DNA of 27,854 nucleotides from a bacterium (lineage in GTDB: Bacteria > Omnitrophota > Gorgyraeia > Gygaellales > UBA12090). Location: NCBI GenBank assembly GCA_004299495.1, contig SCPY01000225.1, positions 1-27,854 of the forward strand. Reading direction: 5' to 3'. The position numbers and the translations under genes are program-made. Numbering within the stretch: the stretch's first letter is position 1; every line of letters starts with the position of its first letter. Below, piece after piece: positions 12,101 through 24,100 of the stretch. Under the pieces are notes generated by a model, which saw only the letters and a list, made by a program, of their open reading frames with translations, made no database searches and had not been told where the DNA came from.

Positions 12101-15100
12101 ATTCCTCAGAGCGTCTGACCATAGTATTGATAAAACCGGCGGCGGCCCTTTCACCATTGGCATTGCCAAGAACAACTTCTTGGCGGTGGTCTAACTCTAA
12201 AATTCCTCCTGACATACGCCCATTAATTTCAATCACATATGGATTCCCATCCTGGTCAGCCATCAAGTCCACACTGGCAAAGTCCTGCTGTGAACCTCCG
12301 GCTTCTTTCTGCATTGCCTCAAAGGCGGAAATAGCAATAGCTTCAATCTTAGCCATCTCCTCGCCGCTGTCTATGCCGCGGGAGGCAACCGACTCTTCAA
12401 ACGTAAGCAGGCCTCCGCCCTGGGAAATGTTAACTACGCCTCCTACTTTGCCTGTGCGCACTGAAACAGCCATTACAGAAGGACGGTTATTAGCATCGCG
12501 CGTGATAAAGACACGGTAATTCCAGTCGTAATCCTTACCATTAACTCTTATCGGCCGAGGCACAATCCTCTGCTGTACCATTACGCCTGATTTATATTTA
12601 TTTTTATTATCCTTATCATTGATAACTTTTAGTACCAAGTCCACAGCTTCTTTTAATGTTAATCTGCCTGGGGAGACCTGTACTCCGTAACCTCCATACC
12701 AATCCAACGGCTTAACCACTATGCCTGCAGGCAAATATGTATTTTCCGCGCTCATTTCCTGGTCGATGCCAAATAACTGTCTTATGCCCTGCTCTATATC
12801 ACCCCCGGTTGGTTCACTGACAAAATTAACAGTGCCTGGAATGGAAACCCCCGCTTTCTTTAATATATCCATAGTGGTTCTTTTATTATCCTCAGAATCC
12901 TCAAATTTCTCATTGCTTGATACAGGAACTCCAAGCTTTACAATAGCTTGAAATTTACCATTGGTTATATCACGGAAGCTATGGACATAGCCCACCCGCA
13001 CCGGATTCTTATACCGCACAACTTCAAACCGGCCATCGCGGAAACGGATGCCCTTATCCACATATACCGCATCCCCTTCAATTATAAGGTCCTCCGCCTT
13101 ATCCACCCATATGACTTCAAAATCACCATCGCCAGGAGCAGCCCTTAGCATAGCGAAGTTGGCGAGGTTGCCGTCGTTATAGGCAAAGCGACCAATCAAT
13201 ACCGCTGCCCCTCTGTGTTCCCGCTCATCAGTAACCACTTCTGTATTGTAATTAAACTGAGAGCCCGGTAAATACATAGCGAGTTGCTGCCTGTAGCCAT
13301 CAAGTTGCGCCCTATGTTTAATTACCTCGGGATTATTGGAGATTTCTTCTCTATATTGTCTTCCTCTCCTGTAGGCGGTATCAAAATACCGGCTAAGCAG
13401 CTCATCCCCCGACTCGTCTTGGCCGGCTTCACGCATTGTGCGATAGGCATGCCATATGCCCCCGGAAGGATTACCGTTAACCTCTATAACTACCGGCTCA
13501 AGCGTGCCGTCAGCACCTTTTCTTACCATCACATCTATTCCGGCAAAATCATGCTGATTGTTGATTGATTCTACCGTATCTTCGCGCTTATATCCGTCAA
13601 CCGCGTTAAAGGCCATAACAGCGGCGGAATTAATCCTGTTTACTAATTCACTTGCCTCTGCCTCACCCAAACCAAGCCGCTGGCAAACCTGCTCAATGGT
13701 CATAGTGTGGGCGGTTAAGCTTATATTAACCGGCTTACCCTCCCGGTCCACGCGCACCCCCATTCCGGTCACAACCGGCCTATTATCTGCATCCCTGGAA
13801 ACAAAAACACGAACATTCCAATCCTGCCGGACACCATTCTCTTCAAAGAAAGGAGGAGATATTCTTTCCTGGACAATTACACTCTGGCCTTTCTTAAGCA
13901 GATTAGAAATTGCTTCCGCTATCTTTTCGTCTGTATCGCTTTCACTAAAAATTTCGACTCCATATCCCGCCCAGCCGTCAGACGGTTTTACCGCTATACC
14001 CCTTCCATGCCTGCTTCTAAATTCACGCACAAACCCCACTATGTCATTCGGCACCCCGGATTCTGTCTCTGCAGATCTTACTACGGAAGGCTTTAGAGCT
14101 AATTCTCCGCTTTCATTCTTACCCACAAAAATCAGTTCGTCATCCTTGGATTTCCCAGCTTCTTCTTCCAGGCCAAGCCGATCCCTTGCGGGCGCGGATT
14201 GAAGCACAAAAGAGATGCTCGCCGGAACCGGAACTCCTGCCGCATTAAGCAGGTAATTGGTTAAAGGCTTGTTCCCAGCGGTATATTCAAAACTATGCGT
14301 CTCTGAAGTTGGGGTCAACAAAGGAACTTCGGTATTTTCCTTGGCACTTGTATTAGAAGTAAAGGTGTACTGGCTCCAGACATCGCCGCTTCTGTATGAA
14401 AGATAGTGCGCCTCAACTTCACCGTCTTTAAAATTAACCAGAGCAAAAGTATATTGATTTCCGCGGGCTTGCTTAAATATCAATGCCCTGCGCACAAAGA
14501 CCCTTCCGTTTATATTCTGTATCCAGGTTGGATCAAGGACAAACAAGGCATTGACATCGGCTCGGTGCGCCGCATGCCTCTCCATTACTGTTACTTCGTT
14601 ATGTCCGATGACATTTAAACCGCTTGAGGACCGCCCATCAATATGAACAATATTTACTGCTTCGCTATTTATATGACTGGAGCCGTCTTCTGTCGGAGTT
14701 TCAATATCTACAACAACGCCTTCAACCAAAATCTTTCCGCCTACCCTTATGTGTTCCATCCCTTGCATACTAACTGTTTGGGTGGCTATGGGAACCGCTC
14801 CTCCTGGCTCAGCCTGCCTCTCTGCTGAAGATACATCATTGCCCAACCCAATAGGATGCACGATTACCGGCCCTCCCACCTGAGCGACGGCAACTTGGCC
14901 ATGGGCTATGGAAAGATCATAATTACCTAATCTTGTGAATATCCTTCGGGGGCTTCTTTGTATATCGCTAAGATTATATTCAGCAGTAATTTTATGGCTG
15001 GGGTCTTTTTTGCTGGTTAAATTGATTTTAATTCTATCCTGCCCGGATTCTGATGGCAGGGACTGGATTTCTATTTCTACATCCTGGAGAGGCTCTGGAG

Positions 15101-18100
15101 CAGGGTTGGAAATGGTGGGTATTGAAGCATGGCCTTCTAATTTTCCTTCTTCGCTAATAAGCTTTCTCTCGCTGGACATCTCTTCGGGCGAAGCTTTCGG
15201 TGACGGAGGGCCGCGGGGGGCGCCTAAAATCTCATAGCCGTCTTCGGTAATACGGATAGTGACTTCATTGCGATAGCCCTCAAGGCCAGGAATGCTGATA
15301 AACGGCTCAAGCGTAAAGACATCGCCTACCTGCACGCGGCCCTCAAGTTTGCCCCTGTCCTCAAAATGCCCGATGTCAAAGGCATGCCACTCTTCGCTGT
15401 CGCCAAAGAGCCGGTGGGTCCTTACGAAATGACCGTATCTGCGTCCCAGCTCATACCTTTTCATTTCCGCGTTCGCGGCATTAGTCATATCCTCGTAGGT
15501 ATCGTGAGCGCGCTTTCCGTCACTGCCAACCTTAAGGCCGCTAAACGCCTGCTCTAAGCTTGAGCGCATTGCCTCAAGCGCCGCCTGTCTGCGGGCTGAA
15601 ATCCCTAAACTCTGCAGATGCGCCTGAAATTCCGCCTGCGTCTTAACCTCTTTTTCTCCAGTCTTAAAGAACTCTATCTTTCTTAACTCTACCTTTCCTC
15701 CATTTTTAACAGCTAGGAACGAGGAAGCGGCATCCTGTACGGCAACTGCTTCGCCGGAAGTCTTACTGCGGATTTCCAGAACCGCATCCAGATTAGCCAT
15801 ATCACCGCCTCTTAAACGCCGGCCGCTGGCCGTTGGCTCAAAGTCAGTAACCGAGGTGTGGGCTCCGGCAGCCACCGAAGACAAGAGGCGCGAGACGCTT
15901 ACTTCAAAGTTATCCGCATCCAGCTGGGCTTTGATAGTAGGCTCAGAAATCATCCTATCCACTTCTTCTTCAAACAAATCGCTAAGCGCGGTTTCACGCT
16001 GCTGTTTCTTATCCAGGCCGTTAAATCTCTTAACCGCTCTCTCGTGCGCCTCTGTATGAATTTTCGCCACCAATTCATTAGCCCTCCGCCCTGCCTCATC
16101 CTTGTATGCGCGGGGGCCTTTAACATAGCCGTAACTGGCGTGCATAAGCTCTTCCTGGGTTAATCCGTATCCGTAAGGCGTGCTTCTATCGCTTAATTGT
16201 ACTTCCGCGTTATGGGTGGTGCGCAAAAGGGTGCTTAAGAGATTTGAGTCAAGCTCAAAACCTCCAACGGGAGCAAAACTGCCCGAATTCATAAAATCCA
16301 AGGCAAAATGCCAGCTCAGATATTTGGTCAGAATTTCATTATCATTCATTTCAGAAAGCCTAAGCTCAAGCTTGCTTCTGTCAAATGGCCTGCCAAAACG
16401 TCTAGCGGATTCCTCCATAAGGGTTAATGCCCTTGAGCCAAGCGGACTGCCGCTAAAAATATCCTGCCCAGCCATATGAATCAGCGAGTGGATAAGCTCA
16501 TGCGCTCCGGCTCCGGCATTATAGATGCCTACGCTGTTTAATTGGGCTGTTCCATCCTGATTGAATGATAAGTTCTGGAAAGCGTCTATGGCGATATACT
16601 TGCCTTTGTTCTGCGCGGGAGTAACTGCTCCGGTCTTTCCGTTGGTAAGGGTCCCGTATTTAACGAACTTGAGATTAGGCATAATCTCGCTTGTTGTAAG
16701 GCGCTGTTCCAATACATTATCCGCGAGAGAAACCAGGGTCTCGCTACCGCTAATAAGCCCCCAGCTTCTTGCCTGCTCATCAGATAACAGCCGCCTTATA
16801 GCCCTAACCCAATTTCCGGCATCTGTGCTTCCGGCGCCAAAATAATCCCCAATCCTTAAAAGAGGCGTGATAACATTGGTTACGGTCTTGACATCAGCGT
16901 CAAAAACAGAATTTAACTTGTTAATCACGGATTGCTGAGTGCTATAGCCGTCAAATTCACGGAGCTCTGCCTCTAAAGAGCTTTTTTCCTGCTCAAGATT
17001 CCCCAGCCTCCTGGCTAATTCTGGCGCAGGCAAACCTATGCTTCCAAGCCTTACGGATGCGATTTTATTATCAACCTCTGTAATCGCCTCTCTTATCCCA
17101 TTTATTGCCTGATCTCTCCTCTGCTGAAACTCAATGTCAGTCATGCGCCCAACCCAATCTTTCGCCTGGGACGCGGTCAGGCCGCCGGTAAGCCAGCCTA
17201 AGCGCTGGCGGTTAGTAAGGAACCCGTAATTGAGCATCATTGCCTGCTGGAGGGAATGATTATAGATATTTTTCAGGCCGAATCTGTTCTTGCGGCTAAA
17301 GCTAAAATCGCCCAACATACCCAGCTGTTCTTTGGCTTCCTCTAATTGCTTGATTTGGGCTTTCTGATGATGTTCATCCAGGCCGCTATTTTTCCGGATT
17401 TCTGTTATCATCGCGTCAATCTGTTTACCCCGAGCATCTAACTCGGCGCTGGATTTTCCCGCGGCGGATTCCAGGTGCGTTCTCAACTGCCCAGCCCTGC
17501 TTGATTCCCAGAAGCGGGATAAAGTATAAAAGTTAAGGTAGAGCAGGCCGCGCCTGAACAAAGAGGCATCTTGCAGGCCAATCCTGGCAGGGTCTTTACT
17601 GGTGGCTTCTTGTATGGTTTCTATTGCCGCCAGGTTTCTGCCGATACCCTGAATGCTGTGTTCGGCAAATTGCGCCTGGCGCAGATGAAATTCGTTTCCG
17701 GTAGCCAGGTATTCCACTATATGGCTGGCGGATTCCAGGTTCTTTTGCTCTAGATAAGGCAAGAGAGCGCTCGCTGTCCGGCTCTTAAAGGTGCCGCTTG
17801 CCTGCTGAGGTATAACCTCAAACTTACTTAAGCCGAGAGTAACCGCGGTAGTATGCCTAGAAAGTAAGCTATTGACAGAAAAAACACGCTCAAACAATCT
17901 GGCGCGCTCATCAGCGCCGCGAACAGATATTGCCTTCAGCAGATCCTCCCTGGATATGCTCATCTTCTGATTCTTGCCAAAAGAAAGCTCGGCAGTGGAT
18001 TTGCCGCTTAAAATGTCGCGGATAGCGGATTTCTGAGTTTCATCGGTTCCCTCCATCGCATTTATCGCCTCATCCGCAAACCTTGCGTGCAGAATTTCTT

Positions 18101-21100
18101 TCGCGGCCTGACGCACAGCTTCTGATTTTTCGCCATTCTTGGCAACTTGATATAACACCTTATCGGATTTACCTTGCCACTCTGACGAAGCCACTAAACC
18201 TTTAGAATGTAAGAAAGTATTCCACTGTTCGCCGTCTGTAACCTCAATGGTCTTTACGCTTCCGTCCGCGGTGCGCAGGACAATCTTATCTCCGACAGAG
18301 ATAGCCTTCATAAGCAAAAACCAGCTTGCCATATTATTTATCCCGCCCCAGCCTCTTCCGCCTAATTTCTTATTGGCTGCATCCACTACACCAGACTTTC
18401 TGTTTGAACCTGGAATTACCGCAACAAATACTGCCCCATTAATGCGCAATTCTCTTTCAAAGTCGTGATGCGTGAATTTATTAAGCCGGCTCTTGGGGGT
18501 GAATGTTTCTTGCAGAATCTCCTGCAACTGCATAGCATATCTCTGCGGCAAAATAAGCTGGAGAGGAAGAAGATTTAAGCCGAGGCCGATTGCCTGCTCA
18601 TGAATGACCTCCTCCGTTGTTCCGCCTATGAATCGCTCCATTATACGCGCGCCAAAAGACGAACCATCAGCCGCGGAGGCGGACTTAATTATTCTTTGGG
18701 GAAGAAGCCTGTCCACAAAAACCTCTGAACCGTGGCCTATGGCCTGCCACTTCCTGCCGATGTTTCCTTTTTGGATATTAGAGAGCACCGGGTCGGCAAA
18801 GGGCTGGACGCCGGCAAGTATCGCGGAAAATGCCAGGGATGCCCGGTCAAAGTTAAAGTAATTTTTACTAAACGCGTCATCAAAGTCCAGCCAGCTTTTC
18901 CCGTCTTTAGCGGAAATTCTTTCTACCTTCGCCCTGCCGGTCTTTTCATCCATACCATAGACCACCGACAGATAACTGCGGCCAAAAATTCTTAATCCAA
19001 CCCAGGCCATCTGCTCCCAGGTTGCCGCTTCGCGCCACGGCTGGCGCAGGTCGTAATACTTCTCGCTGGAGGCAAACTTCTTCCAGTCATTATCTCCGTT
19101 TAACCCTTGCTCAGCGGCCTGCTTTTTTGCCTCCTCATCTGTGATATAGAACGCACCCAGGATTTCGCTCAATAAGAACTTTCCTGTTTCTGTTTTTGCC
19201 TGGGACAAAAGATATCTCTTGGCTAAATAGGAGGTCCCTTCCACGCTTATAGAAAGTGGCGCGATCACTGTAAACAGGTTCCAGAACGAATCCACAGTAG
19301 CTCCTACTGCCCACTTTTCCGCGCCGGATAATACCGCGGGAATCCTTTGCCATTGCCATTTTGCCGCGGCGCCGGCCGGAAGCGCAGAAGCAGTTCCGGA
19401 AGGAGAAGAAGATGTAGGTAAGGAAGCTGCTACGGACGAACGCGACGCCCCATACTGCAATAGACGTATACCCAACCCTCCTGCGAGCGCAATAACGCCC
19501 GCGGCCATAATCTGATTTTTGCTAAAGTCTTTGCCAAAAAACGATAAAGATGATCCCTCCTCCAGGCTTAACCCCCCGGCTAATAATCCCACTCCGCTTA
19601 AGGACAAGCCAGATGCCAGCAGGGAAGACTTTGGATATTTCGCTCCCAGATTCATCCAATTCTCAACACTGCCCAACCTTGAAGGGGTAGTTAATATACC
19701 CCTTCCGCCTTCCCAAGCGCCAGCGGACCATCCTTTCGCAGGATTAATACCCTCACCGGAATAATACTTCTTAAACCCTTCCTTGCCTGCCTTAGCCCCG
19801 GAGCGCAATAACAGACCTATAAACAAAGTAGGAAACAATTCTTTTTTGGTATACAGGCCGTCAGAGGCGCTAAGCTCCCGCCAGCTCTTGTTTTCAAGAT
19901 TGCCGCGTTTTAACAGATATTCTACCTTGGCAGTAGCAGGAGTAATGATGCCATTTGAAACGCTATGATACAGGTATCCGCTTGCCGCTATATCCAGAGC
20001 AAAAGGCAAGGCACTGGTGGCAAAGCGCCTGAAAAGCATACCTCCGCCAAAGCCCATGGCAAGCTGTATAAGGCGATCAGTATAAGATGTATCGCTATCT
20101 CTGCGCCCGAGATAAAATCTCGTCGCTATCAACCCAAGCGTTCCCCAACCAAGGTCATAACCCAATGTCCTTGCCAATCCTAATTTTTCTCCGGGCAAGC
20201 CAAAGGCAAGCCGGTGCATCCGGGAGGCAGGAGCAAATAAAGCAGTATTTTTAAGATTTGCTGACATCATAAAAAGGCCGCCAGCGGTTACAGCTTCGCC
20301 TATGTAACGAAGAACATAAGAATCGGTTTTATAGCCCGCATATTGTAAACCTCCGCCAACAGCCGCGGTGAGCGCTCCCCATCCAACCATATTCCGGGCC
20401 GGTACTCCACTGTTTGCCACAAATTTATTTCTTGCCCAGCGCGCCATCCCCGAATCCAGGTTCCTGCCATATCCCGCGCCCAAGGCCCCGCGAACTAAAG
20501 CCAGGCCAAAGGAAGAAGAAGCGACCTTGTCCATGCCATAGGCCAACTGAACCATCGCGCTGTTAAATCCGGGCGCGCCGCCATTATTCAATGCAAGGCC
20601 AAGAGAAAGCCCTGTAATGGCAATCATATGTCCAGCGGCCTGCTCATTGACTCCCGCGATAAAATATCCTGCGCTCTGAACAAAAGGCAACCTACCTACC
20701 ACCGGAACATATCCTCTATCTTTATAATATTTGTCTAAAACCTTCTCAAGTTTGGCCCTACCTGCCGGAGAAAGAGGGGCCGCTTTCGTTCCGCCATTTA
20801 ATCTTCTTTCTATAGCGGCAATAACCTTATCTATCTTTGCAATCTTATCGGGCGGCAAACCAGAGGGAGGCGTTCCTTTATAACCGAAAACATAACCTTC
20901 ACCTACGCGGCGATGAAGTTCCGGCGCGCCGGTTGCCAGGCGCGCATCATCTGCCAGGGATTTAAAACCTCTGTATCCGCCAAGAAGCCCGAAAAAGACC
21001 ATACCCCATTCTCCGGGGCCGGCATGAGCGCCAAGGCCTTCCTGAAATTCTTCTTTAGACAAATGCAGCATTCTTACAAAATCCTGGACTATCTGTTTAG

Positions 21101-24100
21101 GGTCGGATATGGCAGAAATCTGAATAGCCCCGGTTCTGGCCAGTAGATATTGCTCTGTGTAAGCCGGAGCAGAGAGGATAAAGGAAAGCGCGCCCAAACC
21201 CCTGGTGGCATCCAGATAGGAACCGCGAAGCCCGGACTGTATCTGGCTCATCGTATTGGCATTATGGCTGCTGCGTATTGAATACAAGGTGCGCCCGGGC
21301 GCCATAGGTAAAGACGATAAATAGCCCGCCACTGGGCCTAATTTTGACAGGGGCGATACCGCAAATGACTGTTTGGTTGCGGAATTATATCTAAACTCAA
21401 TATATGGGCTCTCTTGTAATACCGCGGCAAGAGAGCCGGCAAGAAAGCTTAAAGGCCCCTGCAAAGCGCCAGCTGAAAGTCCGGTGTAATCTTTGGCAAA
21501 TCCGCCTAAGAAAGAAATAATGGGCTTTCCATTTTTATATAAATTACTGATTCCGGAGAGCGGCGCCGCGGACGTCCCGCTGACCGCGGTCCCGGAGCCG
21601 GGAAGCAGACTAACCGCGTAATTTTTTGCCTTAGATAGGTTTCTGGATAACCGAGAACCAATTCCTCCTAATCCCTGCCCAACTGACCCAACCCCTAAAC
21701 CAATACCCGCGCCAATAGATATATTCCGGAGGGTATAATTATCCCAAGTATGCCCATCCTGAGCAGTATATAAAGGATAGATTGCGCCGCCTGCTAAAGT
21801 CCATCCGGCAACTCTTCCCAGCCGGACCGGAACTGACCAGGAGGACAGTTTAGAAAAGGCGCCCTTGGCCGCAAAGTTAACCCCGGAAGCGGCGGCCTGG
21901 AATATATAAGAAAGAACCAAGGCCTTAGCCGTATTGCTCCAATCAAAAGTCCCTGTTTTCCCAAAGCTCTGCAGGTGGCTGTTAAAGACCGCGTAATTCG
22001 CCCAAAAGGTAGAAGCATTACTCTTGGCAAAAGTAGAAAAATAAGGAACATTAAATCTAGCCCCGGAAAAACGTATTCCTGCGGGCACAAAAGAAGTGCC
22101 AAGGATAAAAAGAGTTTCCCCCGCATCCGGCATTTGACCTTTAGCCATCCAGGAGGCAGTATAATTAGCCGCAAACCAGGCTGAACCCTCCGTCGCGAAG
22201 CGCGCCGCCGGGGAAAAGCCTCCAGGCAATTTAGAAGTTAGATCCCCCACAGGCAGGCCCCTAAAAGCGAGTGCTGCCCAGAGCGAGCGGCCAACAGCTG
22301 AAACGCTTGGAACATTAAACTCTCCGGTAACGGGATTATAAGAAGATATCCCGATGCCCAAAGCTGTCTCTGCGGCCAAAGTAGTAGCAAAACCTTTCCA
22401 GCTTGCTCCGACAAATTGCTCCATCGCCTGCCGGCCTGACAACTTGACAATTTCTCCTACTCCATATTTAACCCCTTTTTTGGCGGCCTCTCTTATCACT
22501 GCCTTTACTGCTAACGAAAGGCGTGTAACGTCCACAATAGTAACCAACCCCAAAACTCCGTCTATCGCACCCTGCACATTAGCCAGCGTGTTGAATAAAG
22601 ACAACTGCTGATAATAAGGCGTTAATCCCGGATAAACCTTGCTTAAATCCGCTAAAAGAGGCATTATTTCATCAGCATCATAAAATCCGCCCCTGGCGCC
22701 GAATTTGCCTCCGGTAATAAAAACATCGTCAAGCCTATATAAATTTTTTTCACCTTTCAGGGGGCGAAGGAAATCATAAAGCATCCATTCGGGGTCAGCA
22801 AAAGCAATACTCCTGTCTGCTATCACGCCTTTTCTTAGGTTTCCCTGCCCATCCACATATTCTATGTCTGTATCCGCTGTCAACCATCTTCTCTGGGTGT
22901 AAATTTCATCCGGCTGGGCAAACTCTACAGCAAAGGTTTCTCTTCCCATTTCATCTGTTTTTTTCAATACCACAGGCGTAACTCCGGACATCCGGCCGTC
23001 TGCCAAATGCCTTAAGGTTCCGGAATCTGGATTATTTTCTGGGAATAGAACATCCATGGAGCCAAACGACATAAAACTATATTTTGACCTGAAATAATCA
23101 ACAATGGAAATAGCTCCCTTTTTGGTCTGCTCGTCCGGATTAAGCACCGTATTCACATCGCCTATAGTAGAAGAAAAGGCAAAACCTTGAGGAGTAAGGC
23201 CGCCGTAATCAAGATTAAACATCTTAAATCTAATGGTGGCGGTGCCTTCCTGCGGGTCAACTTCCGCGATTTTGACCCTCTGGCTATATTCTTTAGAATA
23301 CAAATAAGTTTCCTGGGATTGGGTGTTTTTTTCATCCGGCTTCCTCTCCTGCTTTAAAGACTCGTCAACAATAACCCCCTGCCTGCCGCGAATCTTTCCC
23401 AAGAAACCCGTTCCCAAGGGATGCTCCATATTATACTCTTGTCCGTCTCCTCCCAGCCTGAATAACCAGCCTGTAGGCTTACCTTGCCCATCCTTCCGCC
23501 AACCTAACCCATCTATAGGAATGATGTTCCCGAGCCCATCTTCCCAAGTGCCGGAAGCGGTGTTCGCCTTTGTAATATCAGGGCGAAAGCTTCCTTTGCC
23601 ATCTGTGGTTTCATGCCTTATCACCCTGGCATTAATCCTGTAATCATCCTTAGCCGTTTCTCTATCATATAGCTTGGACGCCCCTTCCAGAGTTTCGTCA
23701 TATCTACGGTTTAAGTCATAATAATACGCGCCTCCCTTGGCCCCAATCTCCATCACTCCATAAGAGCCGCTTTCCCCTTTCGCGGCATAGGTTACCAGGC
23801 CGCTCCTTAAGGCGCCATCTGCCTGCTGGTCCAGTACTCCGGAAGCGCTTTGCGTAAAGAAGACGCTTCCCTGCCCAAAATAAAGCTGGGGCATCTGCTG
23901 GCTAAAGATGCCAGAGAGGGTAAAAACAAACTTGGTATCGGGATTTCTAAGGCGCTGCGGCGCCTCTTTGCCAAACTTTCCCCTTATATCCGCATCCACT
24001 TTCTCGCCCGCATCATATTGGGCAAGCTCGGGGCTGCCCTCAACAGTGGAAACCTTCGCGCTGGTTGCCGGACCTGGCGCAACCGAGGATGGGCTTGCGG

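Larger units (their letters stand above)
174..19412 (-). repeat. Dispersed (A/S)SSP junction motif, 15 copies
   Basis: The short peptide A/S-S-S-P, usually followed by V, I, L or A, recurs at these + positions: 19401-19412, 11952-11963, 10518-10529, 9774-9785, 9642-9653, 9036-9047, 8013-8024, 5349-5360, 4377-4388, 4236-4247, 3207-3218, 2355-2363 (VSSP), 2289-2300, 1251-1262 and 174-185. The codons differ between copies (for example TCC-AGC-CCG, AGC-AGC-CCG, TCT-TCG-CCG, TCC-AGT-CCT), so the repeat is kept at the protein level and not as a DNA repeat. Nearly every copy lies between two different modules. The 4377 copy falls where another frame looks like the coding one, so it may be chance. 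Confidence 0.85.

Noticed and set aside
11863..12519. Plus-strand ORF of 218 codons
   Set aside because: Opposite the ATP-grasp copy 2 and linker; Ser/Ala/Thr/Pro-rich composition typical of an antisense shadow.
13558..14202. Plus-strand ORF of 214 codons
   Set aside because: Opposite ATP-grasp copy 1, Ser/Leu/Pro-rich, no family features. Shadow.
18575..18613. AGGAGGT with 5-base gap to an alternative-frame ATG (18599-18601)
   Set aside because: The ORF is only eight codons (stop follows). It shows that a good SD-ATG can arise by chance from Glu-Glu-Val codons, so SD alone is not used as proof elsewhere.
18590..18640. EEVIHEQ as a possible HExxH zinc site
   Set aside because: The second histidine of HExxH is absent.
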